A DNA stretch of 64,000 nt from Thermoplasmata archaeon (GCA_021820525.1 JAKADM010000002.1:124001-188000), one strand, 5' to 3'. Shown: positions 53,939 to 62,893, counted from the stretch's first letter. A program made the numbers and translations. Notes: generated by a model not told the origin, from the letters alone.

Positions 53939-54424
53939 TTGGCAATCGAGGAGTTTCTTAATCAGACAGTTACAGTTGTATATGAGGGAAATACGGGGCA
54001 GCTCATGTGCACACTCATTGGGTATGATGATATGGGCATTATTGTTGCCTACAGGGATCATAAAAAGTTCATTCCGTGGAGACATATAGAAGAGGTAAGA
54101 GAAGCCAGCGAATATGACAGGCTCGAAGATCTAAAGGTAAAGAAAGAAGAAAGAAGGAGGGAGGTCAGTCCCATTGTAATATTTTCCATTACCATGCTAT
54201 CAATTGGAATCATATCCACCTATTTGAGTTTTCATTTTATCCAAAATATTCCTCAATATGGTGTGGAGAGGGGTTATTCTGCCGCAGCCCTCTCACCACT
54301 CATTGTCATAGGAATTCTTGGAGCATTTCTTGCAATTTTAACGGGAAGAGGAAGGCTTGCAACATTTCTATCCATACTTTCCATACTGGGAATAGTTTCA
54401 ATTATTGTTCTTTTTGGCTTCTGA
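53939..54424 (+). CDS. Membrane protein with N-terminal Sm-like domain
   Basis: Residues 5-52 (TVTVVYEGNTGQLMCTLIGY, DDMGIIVAY, FIPWRHIEEV) resemble the five-stranded Sm/LSm fold, in which the last strand often reads FIPW or similar before a short helix. After a charged linker, hydrophobic segments follow at about 78-100, 115-135 and 138-160. A membrane-tethered Sm-like domain is unusual. The frame starts with TTG at 53939; no ATG is available before the Sm-like part. Its end overlaps the convergent gene at 54398 by 27 bases. Confidence 0.55.
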   Translation: MAIEEFLNQTVTVVYEGNTGQLMCTLIGYDDMGIIVAYRDHKKFIPWRHIEEVREASEYDRLEDLKVKKEERRREVSPIVIFSITMLSIGIISTYLSFHFIQNIPQYGVERGYSAAALSPLIVIGILGAFLAILTGRGRLATFLSILSILGIVSIIVLFGF

Positions 54425-55099
54425 ATCAGTTCTCGGAATATTTTTTAAGCCATAAATAGAATATTCATAAACAATTATAAAGAAGATTATGAAGAATGGA
54501 ATGAGAAACAGATCACTTATTACCTTAACTGTTTCAATAAACCAGAAGAGTGAAAATGTGAGAAGCAGGGAGGCAACACCAACCTTCATTATGGCCTGTT
54601 TTATCTGCCTTATCTGTGTCCTGAGCAATATTGAGCCAAATATAACAATGACACCGCCAAGAATTGCCCCGTAAATCGTGGAATCAAAGCCCTGAGGAAA
54701 AAGTGCTACGAGAACTATGGCAGCCTCAAAAGCCTCTGTTGCCCCAACAAGAAAAGCGGTTGTGTTTATACCCTTTTCCGAAGGCTCTTCCTTATGGGAT
54801 TTTGGGAAGTTTTTCATATACTGGAATTTCATGGATCTCCTGGCACTTTTCATAAGTCTCTGACCAAAATATAAAAGGAGGATTGCGGAAACAAGACGAA
54901 TATAGAATATGGGAAACAGTTCGATCTCCTTTCCCAGAACAGTCGCCGGTATAAGTATGGCGAAAATCCCAAGTACGGCTGCTACAAAGGGCAGCGAATT
55001 TTTAGCATCGGCAGAAAGTGCCATGGAGACAGCAGAAGCCTCCGACATTTCAAGTAGCATTATTCCCATAGCTGCAAGAAATATTCCCGGGTTTACCAT
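54398..55099 (-). CDS. Polytopic membrane protein, possible ion transporter
   Basis: A 233-residue protein with about six hydrophobic segments and an internal repeat. Each half has a glutamate-containing helix: LLEMSEASAVSMAL near residue 15 and GATEAFEAAIVLVALFP near residue 120. Such duplicated acidic motifs occur in GDT1-like and FTR1-like metal transporters, but neither family is a firm match; it may be the uncharacterised archaeal COG4280-type membrane protein. It is convergent with the Sm-like gene, whose end it overlaps. Confidence 0.6.
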   Translation of the reverse strand: MVNPGIFLAAMGIMLLEMSEASAVSMALSADAKNSLPFVAAVLGIFAILIPATVLGKEIELFPIFYIRLVSAILLLYFGQRLMKSARRSMKFQYMKNFPKSHKEEPSEKGINTTAFLVGATEAFEAAIVLVALFPQGFDSTIYGAILGGVIVIFGSILLRTQIRQIKQAIMKVGVASLLLTFSLFWFIETVKVISDLFLIPFFIIFFIIVYEYSIYGLKNIPRTDSEAKKNNN

Positions 55100-55411
55100 T
55101 AGATTTGTTGAATAACTTAATATTTATTATATATTTCGCATGGCTGCCCATTTTTATCACATAGGATGAGCTTATTTTTTATATTTGATATTCCTTTCAA
55201 ATTATGTGCTCTGATTGCTTTGAGAATAAATGCAGTTGCGATAAATGTTATTATTACAGGCACAATCCCGCATGTCCGGAATGTGGTCATAGCATATTTC
55301 TGGACTGTTGCCAGGGATTTTAACAAAGGAGGATTAAAAATCACAGGCACATTGAATGATGAATCTAAAATTTCATGAAAAAGATTAAAGTTTGTAAGTG
55401 ATCTATCTGCA
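55100..55411. other. Intergenic region without a convincing gene
   Basis: About 310 bases between the membrane protein gene and the potassium channel. Short open frames on both strands overlap here and are hydrophobic, but neither has a promoter or a start signal, and the minus-strand one would run into the channel gene. I see no repeat or RNA-like structure. Confidence 0.4.
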
Positions 55412-56431
55412 TTGGTTGATCTAAGAACTATTGTAAGCAGCTTTAAGAAAATTCTGAGGCAAAACATAGGAAGGACAGTTTTTCTTGCCATGGCAGTTGT
55501 CGCTTATAGCGTATTGTCAGAATATTTAATAGAAAACCCAATCAGAGCTTCAGGAATACATTCTCTCTTTGAGTCCCTGTGGTGGACAATGCAAACCATA
55601 ACAACCGTTGGTTACGGTGATGTCACAATCGTGGGGTTTTATGGAAAACTTAACGCAATGATCATAATGGTAATTGGAATCGGCACATTCAGTCTGCTTC
55701 TGGTCACTGTTGCAGCTGAAATCGTAGATGCAAAGTTGTTGAAAAGGTTCGGGAGGTTGAAAACAAAAATGGAGAGTCATGCAATTATTTGTAATTATAC
55801 TGATAAGCAGTCTACCATAATTAAGAGAATGCTGGATGAGGGGTTTCCCATATTGATTCTCGGAAATGAAGATTCCGGTGAGCTGAAGGATAAGGGAGAA
55901 TTCATAAAGGGAAACCCATTGAATGTAAATGACCTGAAGATGGCTGGAATAGAAAAAGCATCATCCATGATCATTTTCCCAAATGAAAAATTTGGTTCTG
56001 AAGACTCTCTGGCTCTGGACGCCGAGAGCATTCTTGTGCTCCTCACTGCAAGGAAATTAAATAAAGATATGAAAATAACGGTGGAACTTTTAAACGAAAG
56101 CAGCAGAATACACGCAATTGAGGGTGGAGCTGATAATGTAATCGTCAGAGGCAATATGAGTTCATCTGCCATAATAACCGCAATAACTAAACCAGAGGCC
56201 GCAATATTTCTAAATCAGGTGGTAATTGGAACTGGAGAATATGAAATTTCCCAGGGAACATTTAAGGACTTGAAGGGAAAAACTGTGGAGCAGGTATTCA
56301 GGAGCATTTCAGAACAGGGCAGCATACCATTGACCGTATATAAAGACAGAAAATTCCAGAGTCTATATGAAATTAAAGGCAGTTATAATAATGAAATCAT
56401 AATCTATCTGAAAAGAAACCAGCAACAATGA
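55412..56431 (+). CDS. Potassium channel with RCK domain, MthK-like
   Basis: A two-helix ion channel. Residues 21-38 are TM1, 50-70 the pore helix and selectivity filter TTVGYGD (residues 64-70), 75-100 TM2. Residues 112-235 form an RCK/TrkA-N Rossmann domain and 245-335 a TrkA-C-like domain. RCK domains gate the pore in response to ligands such as calcium or nucleotides. The start is TTG at 55412; no ATG lies in frame upstream before the stop, and internal Mets would delete TM1. It probably contributes to the inside-positive potential used by acidophiles (inference). Confidence 0.87.
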   Translation: MVDLRTIVSSFKKILRQNIGRTVFLAMAVVAYSVLSEYLIENPIRASGIHSLFESLWWTMQTITTVGYGDVTIVGFYGKLNAMIIMVIGIGTFSLLLVTVAAEIVDAKLLKRFGRLKTKMESHAIICNYTDKQSTIIKRMLDEGFPILILGNEDSGELKDKGEFIKGNPLNVNDLKMAGIEKASSMIIFPNEKFGSEDSLALDAESILVLLTARKLNKDMKITVELLNESSRIHAIEGGADNVIVRGNMSSSAIITAITKPEAAIFLNQVVIGTGEYEISQGTFKDLKGKTVEQVFRSISEQGSIPLTVYKDRKFQSLYEIKGSYNNEIIIYLKRNQQQ

Positions 56432-56468
56432 CAAATTAGATATGCTTTGCTTAATTTCAGTAGTGAAA

Positions 56469-56553
56469 GCAGAGGTTGTCGAGATTGGTCAAAGGCGCCA
56501 GATTGAGGGTCTGGTTCCGTAGGGATACGAGGGTTCAAATCCCTCCCTCTGCA
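56469..56553 (+). tRNA. tRNA-Leu(GAG)
   Basis: The sequence folds as a class II tRNA. The acceptor stem pairs gcagagg (56469-56475) with cctctgc (56546-56552), followed by discriminator A. The anticodon stem is ccaga/tctgg with loop ttgaggg, giving anticodon GAG for leucine. A long variable arm (ttccgtagggatac region) and a T arm gaggg-ttcaaat-ccctc complete the fold. No intron and no encoded CCA. Confidence 0.95.
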
Positions 56554-56707
56554 TTGAAGAGAATCTGTTTTTATCATTGCTTTTTCATCACTGCGACATT
56601 AATATACATGATTGATAAGGAAAAATGAGCCATTTCAAAGTTTATGCATTGTAAATTAAAAAGTACTGTCTTGCAAATATTTATTTTATACCTTAAAATA
56701 CGTACAT

Positions 56708-56860
56708 ATGGGACTCAGTAAGAGAGATCTTACCCGAAAGAAGAAAAGTATTGAGGGGAAGATAGAGGAAGTGGAAGCAAAGATAAAGAAAAACCCTATG
56801 AATAAGCAGCTTCAGGAAGAGCTTGCGGAATTAAAGAAAAAGCTGGATAAGGTAGAATAG
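56708..56860 (+). CDS. Small coiled-coil protein, 50 residues
   Basis: A frame from ATG to TAG encodes 50 residues, almost all Lys, Glu, Leu and Ile in heptad-like order (KKKSIEGKIEEVEAKIKK, then LQEELAELKKKLDKVE), split by a NPMN turn, so it should fold as a helical hairpin. The TATA-like tttattttatacc and aaaatacg lie just before the ATG, fitting a leaderless mRNA. It precedes the triple-repeat protein by 38 bases on the same strand. Function unknown. Confidence 0.65.
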   Translation: MGLSKRDLTRKKKSIEGKIEEVEAKIKKNPMNKQLQEELAELKKKLDKVE

Positions 56861-56898
56861 GTTTTAAGCTGCAGATAAGGGCGGTAACATTATTATTC

Positions 56899-57471
56899 AT
56901 GAAGGGATGTTTAAAAATGCCTTCAGGAAAACTTACCAGAAGCCAAAAAAATTTTATTGAAAAGTTAAGTGAAAATTCTCCAAAAAGAATGGAGGAAGTG
57001 CAGCATTTTCTTGTGGAGAAGGGTGCAGGTTCACTGGATGAACTTTCGGTTCCTGATGCATCAGCCTTGATTGAAAAGTTAAAATCACAGTCAGAGCCAT
57101 CAGAAATTAAAAAATCTCCAAACGCGACAAAAAAACAGATATCCTTTGTGAAAAACCTTCAAACAGGGCAGGAAAGGCTCGAATTTACAGAAAAGTTTCT
57201 GAAGGAACACGGTCTCGGATCACTGGATGAATTATCAATGGCAGACGCATCCAGTTTAATCGAAAGCCTGAAAAATATCAGATCAGGGGAAGGTGGTGAT
57301 TATAAGGAAAAGCCTGCCACGCCAAAGCAGCTGGACTTTATTGATAAACTTCAGGCAACGGACAGGGAAAAAAAGGTGGTTCAGGATTTCCTTGCGAAAA
57401 TGAAGAAAAAATCCCTGGATGACCTCACCTCAAGGGAGGCAAGCAATCTTATTGAAAGATTGAAATCATAG
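56899..57471 (+). CDS. Triple-repeat protein (TxKQ...LDEL..AS.LIE.L modules)
   Basis: The 190-residue protein consists of three copies of a roughly 50-residue helical module at residues 13-63, 77-125 and 141-189. Each begins T-(R/K/P)-(S/K)-Q and ends with LD(E/D)L, an AS pair and LIE(K/S/R)LK. Similar single modules (T.KQ...I..L and LT..EAS.LI) occur at the ends of DNA-replication or phage proteins, suggesting a small protein-protein or nucleic-acid binding unit. Charged linkers join the copies. An ATG at 56917 is an alternative start. No known name. Confidence 0.7.
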   Translation: MKGCLKMPSGKLTRSQKNFIEKLSENSPKRMEEVQHFLVEKGAGSLDELSVPDASALIEKLKSQSEPSEIKKSPNATKKQISFVKNLQTGQERLEFTEKFLKEHGLGSLDELSMADASSLIESLKNIRSGEGGDYKEKPATPKQLDFIDKLQATDREKKVVQDFLAKMKKKSLDDLTSREASNLIERLKS

Positions 57472-57517
57472 AAAAAATCCGGCATAAAGATAATTAATTT
57501 AATAATATTATTAAGAC

Positions 57518-58114
57518 ATGCCAGAAAATTTTTATGCAGAGGGAGAGGAGAAGTTTGGTTTCTTTGCTTCGAGAGGCTATGCAGTTTCAAGAATTGTACC
57601 AACCATGAGGAAATTTTATAAATTCGTTCTGAACGATATTCAAAATTTTAATTATGATACAGTGGTGGATGTAGGTTCAGGGGATGGATATATAATATCC
57701 AGAATAGCAGGAATGAAAAAAGGTTCAAAATTTATAGGGATCGATCCGTCACCCCACATGGTTTATGTTGCATCAAAAAAATGGAAGAGAATGGGGAATG
57801 GAAAAATCCAGTTCATCCAGGGGTCAAGCAGAAATATACCTGATGATATAAGGGCAGATCTCATATACTCATCACTTTCATTCCACCACTGGAAGGACAG
57901 GGAAAAAGCAATTCCATATATTATGAGTCATCTCAATGAAGGGGGCGTTTTCAATATTTATGAGGTGGAATACAGAGGAGAACTCAGCAGACGTTTTGTT
58001 AAATCCCACACAATGAATAGGGAAACCTTTGAAAAGCTGGGAAAGGAAAGCAATCTTGATATTGAAATATTGGAAAATATGGGATTTCTCAGATGTTCCT
58101 TCAAAAAGCAGTAA
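57518..58114 (+). CDS. SAM-dependent methyltransferase, class I
   Basis: The 198-residue protein has the class I methyltransferase fold: motif I VVDVGSGDGYIISRI at about residues 48-62, an acidic residue after strand 2 (GIDPSPHM), and the post-II region LIYSSLSFHHW. The N-terminus is aromatic and basic, and the C-terminal strands end with MGFLRCSF. It most resembles small-molecule type 11 methyltransferases; the substrate is unknown. It follows the triple-repeat gene by about 46 bases and is convergent with the rhodanese gene. Confidence 0.82.
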   Translation: MPENFYAEGEEKFGFFASRGYAVSRIVPTMRKFYKFVLNDIQNFNYDTVVDVGSGDGYIISRIAGMKKGSKFIGIDPSPHMVYVASKKWKRMGNGKIQFIQGSSRNIPDDIRADLIYSSLSFHHWKDREKAIPYIMSHLNEGGVFNIYEVEYRGELSRRFVKSHTMNRETFEKLGKESNLDIEILENMGFLRCSFKKQ

Positions 58115-58116
58115 AT

Positions 58117-58485
58117 TTACTTTTCTGGCGTTTCAATATCCTTTTTCGCATCTTTCCATGCGCCCATTCCCCCAGAAAGGTGGGCAATATTATCATATCC
58201 ATTCCTCTTAAGGATCCATGCAGCTTTTCTGCTTCTGTGACCGGTGGCGCAAACAAAAAGGTAGTTTTCATCAGGCTTCATTTCATTGAGCCTCTTCTTC
58301 AGTTTTGATAAAGGTATATGCTCAACACTGGGTATGTGTCCATTTTTAAATTCAACATCTGTTCTAACATCAATGACTCTTGCCTTATTTTCTTTAACAA
58401 TCCTTTCCACATCGTCCGGATTTAAATTTTTTAAACCTGGCGGCTCCTTGAAATAGTCCATTATTCCCATAGTTTTAAAATCCAT
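58117..58485 (-). CDS. Rhodanese-domain sulfurtransferase
   Basis: A single-domain rhodanese of 122 residues: VIDVRTDVEFKNGHIPSVEHIPLS, then the active-site loop with Cys79 in CATGHRS, and the C-terminal LSGGMGAWKDA. Such proteins move sulfane sulfur, for example in tRNA thiolation or sulfide detoxification. It is full length for a single-domain rhodanese. It ends 3 bases before the convergent methyltransferase stop. Confidence 0.92.
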   Translation of the reverse strand: MDFKTMGIMDYFKEPPGLKNLNPDDVERIVKENKARVIDVRTDVEFKNGHIPSVEHIPLSKLKKRLNEMKPDENYLFVCATGHRSRKAAWILKRNGYDNIAHLSGGMGAWKDAKKDIETPEK

Positions 58486-58510
58486 ATCAGAGTTTAAATT
58501 TTTTGCCGGA

Positions 58511-58855
58511 TTATTTTATGAGATTCCTTCTAATCCCATATCTTATGCAGTCCATATATCTGTCGTGGTGATCCGACGCCTTGAGGCATATGTAATCCAC
58601 AATATTCTGGTTTTCTGTAATTTCCTCCAGGGACATTTCCATAATTCTGGAGCATACACTTCCAATTTCCCAGTTTTGGAAAGATTTTACAGGGCCATGG
58701 CCCTTAATAATATTCCTTATAAAATCATCAGTTTCCCTTATGTTAATAGTTATTTCCCGTTCTATCTCCTCCTTTGATATTCCCGTTTTCTTTGAAATGT
58801 ATTTCACAGATTTATTCTGGCACCTTAAAAGGAATATTTCTTCATGCTCTCGCAT
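58511..58855 (-). CDS. Hypothetical helical protein, possible HTH
   Basis: From the ATG at 58855 the protein has 114 residues. Residues 8-35 (CQNKSVKYISKKTGISKEEIEREI in part) look like a helix-turn-helix with a K-T-G-I-S-K-E-E turn. The rest is helical with no known motif. A longer frame reaches 58936, but its extra 27 residues are hydrophobic and unlike the rest; a TATA-like tatttccc lies about 28 bases before the shorter start. It precedes the rhodanese gene on the same strand. Confidence 0.55.
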   Translation of the reverse strand: MREHEEIFLLRCQNKSVKYISKKTGISKEEIEREITINIRETDDFIRNIIKGHGPVKSFQNWEIGSVCSRIMEMSLEEITENQNIVDYICLKASDHHDRYMDCIRYGIRRNLIK

Positions 58856-59018
58856 CCTTGGGGAATTATGCCATGGGAAATATTTCTTATCCAGAGCTGT
58901 GGAAAAATATGGGAATATTACCACGGTTACTGCCATTGATTATACACAATGGATTGGCGTGAAAAAACACCTGACATTTAAGGCATACGTTTAATAGGAT
59001 GACCGCACATATGAATTT

Positions 59019-59387
59019 ATGAAAGTGGCAGTTACAGTTACTGACGGTATGGTTGAAGGGCCGGGCGAATCTAAGGAAGTTGAAATTTACTCACTGGAAA
59101 ATGGATCAATATCACTGGTAGAAAAATATGAAAATCCGGCACTTAAGGCGGAGCATACAAGGGGAATATTCATGATCAAATCCGCAATGGAAAGAAAATG
59201 CGATTCCCTTATATTTGCAGAGGCTGGTGCACCAGCATTCAATTTTGTTAAGGGCAAAATGAAAATCTACTCCGGCAGGGGAATGAAATCTTCAGAAGCG
59301 GTTTTAAAATTTTCCAAAAATGAGCTTCCTGAAATGACGGGGCCTACCGAAACAGGTCATCATATGCATGAACATCACTCTCATTAA
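59019..59387 (+). CDS. NifX/NifB-domain protein with His-rich tail
   Basis: The 122-residue protein has the dinitrogenase iron-molybdenum cofactor family fold (KVAVTVTDGMVEGPGESKEVEIY, then EHTRGIFMIKSAMERKCDSLI, then AEAGAPAFNF), followed by a short C-terminal tail HHMHEHHSH rich in His. In organisms without nitrogenase such proteins may carry or sense metal clusters; the His tail fits metal binding. No nif gene is near. It is divergent from the 58511-58855 gene. Confidence 0.82.
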   Translation: MKVAVTVTDGMVEGPGESKEVEIYSLENGSISLVEKYENPALKAEHTRGIFMIKSAMERKCDSLIFAEAGAPAFNFVKGKMKIYSGRGMKSSEAVLKFSKNELPEMTGPTETGHHMHEHHSH

Positions 59388-59410
59388 ATTGAGTTTTAAC
59401 ATTTTTGTTT

Positions 59411-59680
59411 TTATTCATTTCTCCTTTTAGACACATGTTTTTCGACAAGATCAAGGCATTTTTTCATCATTTCATCGGAAACAGATGAAACGTCTCCAAG
59501 TAGCAGCCTTTCCTCTTCAATATCAGCATAAATCTTTCCACTGTCTTCGTGAAAATGAAGTATTCCTCTTCCCTTAAAATAGAAGTGGCCATAATTCCTT
59601 TCTCTGATTCCATCGATTTTCCTTACACTATTAAGAAGATCTGAAACGCCTTTCAATTGCTCCGGCCTTGCGTGCCTCAT
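59411..59680 (-). CDS. Hypothetical 89-residue protein
   Basis: A short soluble protein with YGHFYFKGRGILHFHEDSGK at residues 30-49 (beta hairpin with His residues) and a helical C-terminus. It resembles small conserved archaeal proteins of the luciferase-like-monooxygenase-free DUF type, but I cannot name the family. It is divergent from the M13 peptidase gene, with 47 bases between the starts, and converges on the NifX-like gene. Confidence 0.6.
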   Translation of the reverse strand: MRHARPEQLKGVSDLLNSVRKIDGIRERNYGHFYFKGRGILHFHEDSGKIYADIEEERLLLGDVSSVSDEMMKKCLDLVEKHVSKRRNE

Positions 59681-59727
59681 TTATATAGCATGGAAATTGA
59701 TTTAATAGTGTTTTCCCATGTTGAGTA

Positions 59728-61722
59728 ATGGACGGGCACAAAAAAGGTGGAAAGAATTTGACTCCGGAGAGCATAGGTTTTTCAAAATCGAACATGGATA
59801 TGTCAGCCGATCCCTATGAGGACTTTTACAGATACGCAAACGGAAAATGGATTGATAACAATCCTGTTCCCGCAGACAAATCAAGCTGGGGTGCTTTTTA
59901 TGAGCTTCACGAACTGAACATGCACAGGCTGAGGGAAATACTTGAGGAATGTGCCTCAAAATGCACAGAAAATGGAAAAACAAATATTGATCTTGTTGGC
60001 AGATTCTATAAATCTGTGATGAATACAGAAGAGATCGAGAAAAGAAAATTCAATCCTGTAAGGGGTTTGCTGGAAAAAATAGATTCAATACAATCCCGTG
60101 AATCCTTGGTAGATATGATTACGGAAATGCATAGATCAGGGACATTTCCCTTATTCACCGTATTTTCAGAAAATGACCAGAGGAACAGTGCAATTTATGC
60201 ATTATATTTCTACCAGGGTGGATTAACCCTCCCTAACAGGGATTATTATATTGAAGAAAGATTCAGAGATGTTAAGGAATATTATGGAGAGTACATAAAA
60301 AAGGTCTGGAAGCTCTATGGAATGGCTGAAGAGGACTCAGAAAAATACTCATCAATTATAATGGATGTGGAAAATGCCATAGCAGGATCAAGCAGGAAAC
60401 AGGAAGATCTGAGAGACGCAGAAAAGAATTACAATAAGTTTACAATAGTTGAACTCAATAAAAAGTACCGGAACATGGGTTTTGAAAAATACCTTGATAA
60501 AATGGGCATAAGAGGCCTTGACTATGTGATTGTGGGCCAGCCTGAATTCTTTGAATTTCTAAATAAATTCCTTGCTTCCATGGATCTGGAGAACTTAAAA
60601 ATATACCTGAAATGGATTGCGCTGAACAACAGGATGCCCTACTTGAATAAAGAGGCAGAAGATCTTCACTTCGATATGTTTTACAGGAAGATAAGGGGGC
60701 AGAAAGAAAAGGAGGAAAGATGGAAAAAAGCGGTTCATATTATTGACAGCTCCATAGGAGAGGCTCTGGGTGAAATATACGTGAAAAAATATTTCACTGA
60801 AGAATCAAGAAAAAGAATGGAAACCATGATCAGCGACATAAGGGAGGTATTTACTGAAAAGGTGAATAAACTTCCATGGATGAGTGAGGAAACAAAGAGG
60901 AAGGCGCTTCAAAAATTCTCAAAATTCCGGGTAAAGATAGGGAATCCACCAAAATTCAGGGATTATTCATCCATTCAAATTCTGTCTGGTGATCTGACAG
61001 GAAACGTTGCAAGGGCATGGGAGTTTGAGGTGAAAAGGCAGGCAGAAAGGGCTGGAAAGGAGGTTGACAGGGATGAATGGTACATGACACCTCCCACAAT
61101 AAATGCCTATTTCAACCCAACAGAGAACGAAATCGTATTTCCCGCTGGAATAATCCAGCCACCATTCTTTGATCCTAATATGGATGACGCCGTCAATTAT
61201 GGTGGTATTGGGAGTGTCATATGCCATGAGATAACCCATGGCTATGACGATCAGGGCAGGCGCTATGATGAAAACGGAAATCTGGGGGACTGGTGGACAG
61301 AGGAGGATGCAAAAAAGTTCAGTGAAAGAGCTGATAAGATCTCAGAACTGTACAGTTCACTGGAAGTACTTCCAGGCTTTAAGGTGAATGGAAAGCTTAC
61401 CCTTGGTGAGAATATTGCCGATTTTGGCGGTGTGAGCATTGCATATGAGGCGCTTCAGAAGCATCTTGAAAAACACCCTGAGTTGAGGAAGGAGATCGAC
61501 GGCTTTACTCCGGAACAGAGATTTTTCCTGTCCTGCTCACAGATATGGAGGCAGAACACAAGGGAAGAGACCCTGAAGATGCTGATTTCCATGGATCCCC
61601 ATTCACCTGCAAGATTCAGAGGGATGGTTCCACTTCAAAACCACCCTGAATTCAAATCCGCATTTAAATCAACAAAGGGGCTTGATAAGCCTGTCTACAG
61701 CAGGGATATAACCATATGGTAG
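59728..61722 (+). CDS. M13 (neprilysin-type) metallopeptidase
   Basis: A zinc endopeptidase of 664 residues. The catalytic zinc site is HEITH (H500, E501, H504) in VICHEITHGYDDQGRRYD, and the third ligand E561 lies in LTLGENIADFGG. The substrate-binding INAYFNPTENEIVFPAGI block precedes it, and the N-domain starts with PYEDFYRYANGKWIDNNPVPAD. No signal peptide or transmembrane anchor is present, unlike most bacterial and animal members, so it is predicted to work in the cytoplasm beside other peptide-degrading enzymes. Confidence 0.93.
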   Translation: MDGHKKGGKNLTPESIGFSKSNMDMSADPYEDFYRYANGKWIDNNPVPADKSSWGAFYELHELNMHRLREILEECASKCTENGKTNIDLVGRFYKSVMNTEEIEKRKFNPVRGLLEKIDSIQSRESLVDMITEMHRSGTFPLFTVFSENDQRNSAIYALYFYQGGLTLPNRDYYIEERFRDVKEYYGEYIKKVWKLYGMAEEDSEKYSSIIMDVENAIAGSSRKQEDLRDAEKNYNKFTIVELNKKYRNMGFEKYLDKMGIRGLDYVIVGQPEFFEFLNKFLASMDLENLKIYLKWIALNNRMPYLNKEAEDLHFDMFYRKIRGQKEKEERWKKAVHIIDSSIGEALGEIYVKKYFTEESRKRMETMISDIREVFTEKVNKLPWMSEETKRKALQKFSKFRVKIGNPPKFRDYSSIQILSGDLTGNVARAWEFEVKRQAERAGKEVDRDEWYMTPPTINAYFNPTENEIVFPAGIIQPPFFDPNMDDAVNYGGIGSVICHEITHGYDDQGRRYDENGNLGDWWTEEDAKKFSERADKISELYSSLEVLPGFKVNGKLTLGENIADFGGVSIAYEALQKHLEKHPELRKEIDGFTPEQRFFLSCSQIWRQNTREETLKMLISMDPHSPARFRGMVPLQNHPEFKSAFKSTKGLDKPVYSRDITIW

Positions 61723-61770
61723 ATTTGGTTAAAAAATTTAATTTTTATTAATAGAAAATAAATTGAAGAT

Positions 61771-62730
61771 TCAATCCTTTTTTCTGTGGTCGTAAAAGCC
61801 TCTGCCGGATTTCATCCCAAGCCATCCGGCGTCTACCATTTGTTTTATTGTTCTTGCCGGCAAATAGGCATCTCCAAGTTCCTTTCTGAAGCTTTCCATA
61901 ACATGGTAAACAATGTCCACACCAACGTAGTCCGCGAGTTCAAAGGGACCCATGGGCATCCCTGCACCCTTTTTCATTCCTGTATCCACTGTTTCATAAT
62001 CAGCTATTCCCTCTTCCACTACCTTCAGGGCCTCACCGATCATGGGAATCAGTATTCTATTGACAACAAACCCCGGGGCCTCCTTTGCCCTTATGGGAAC
62101 AAGATTTTCCCTGTTATTCCTCTTTCCCTTGAAAAATTCATACACTGAATCCACAATTTTTCCATCGGTTTGAAGGGCAGGCACAATTTCCACAAGAGGC
62201 ATCAGATAGGGCGGATTGAAGAAATGTATTACGAGGACTCTTTCCGGATGCCTGTAATGGGATGCCATCTCTGTTATATTCAGGGAAGACGTATTTGATG
62301 CCATAACAGCATCATCCCTGAGATAGTTTGATATCTCCTCAAAGAGGTCATTCTTGACCTTCTGTTCTTCAAAAACAGCTTCTATTACAAGATCCACATC
62401 CCTGAAATCCTCATATGTATCCGTAACCTTCAATCTCTGGATTATTTTTTCCACATCGGGTGGCTCCGGAAAGGAGGATCTTATCTTTGCCTTCTGTTCA
62501 TCGGAAAGGCTTACCCCAAACTTTTCTACCCTTTTGATCTCCCTCTCAGGAAGATTCCTGACATATTTTTCCATTTCCTGAAGATATTTGGTGGCATTCT
62601 GCTTACCTTTCTGAGCAAGTTCCATTGTTCTGTCCTTAATCACGACCTCGAGTCCATTGAGGATCATCACCTCAGCTATGGCTGATCCCATGGCTCCGGA
62701 TCCAACAATACCAATCTTTTTAAACTCCAT
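61771..62730 (-). CDS. 3-hydroxyacyl-CoA dehydrogenase
   Basis: Oxidises 3-hydroxyacyl-CoA in fatty-acid or amino-acid breakdown. The 319-residue protein has the NAD-binding GIVGSGAMGSAIAEVM, EAVFEEQKVKNDLFEEI, SNTSSLNITEM, the catalytic His in VIHFFNPPYLMPLVEI, and FVVNRILIPMIGEA with GPFELADYVGVD. This is the stand-alone form, without an enoyl-CoA hydratase domain, though an unusual charged insertion occurs at residues 35-90. It is divergent from the DUF998 gene and converges on the M13 gene. Confidence 0.92.
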   Translation of the reverse strand: MEFKKIGIVGSGAMGSAIAEVMILNGLEVVIKDRTMELAQKGKQNATKYLQEMEKYVRNLPEREIKRVEKFGVSLSDEQKAKIRSSFPEPPDVEKIIQRLKVTDTYEDFRDVDLVIEAVFEEQKVKNDLFEEISNYLRDDAVMASNTSSLNITEMASHYRHPERVLVIHFFNPPYLMPLVEIVPALQTDGKIVDSVYEFFKGKRNNRENLVPIRAKEAPGFVVNRILIPMIGEALKVVEEGIADYETVDTGMKKGAGMPMGPFELADYVGVDIVYHVMESFRKELGDAYLPARTIKQMVDAGWLGMKSGRGFYDHRKKD

Positions 62731-62893
62731 GGATTAATATGTTATCACTGTAATTATGATTTTGCATCTTTAAATTGTGTGAAAATTTAAGGTATAAGGA
62801 TATAAAGTATCAGCCCCACCCATTTATATCCATTCCTATATAAATGAAATTTTTTACGGTAAAATATATGAGATATTATTTCTATTGAGATGA

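Noticed and set aside
55117-55491. A 124-codon minus-strand frame over the potassium channel start
   Set aside because: It overlaps the first 80 bases of the well-supported channel, lacks a promoter or ribosome site, and its sequence is not gene-like; taken as a shadow frame.
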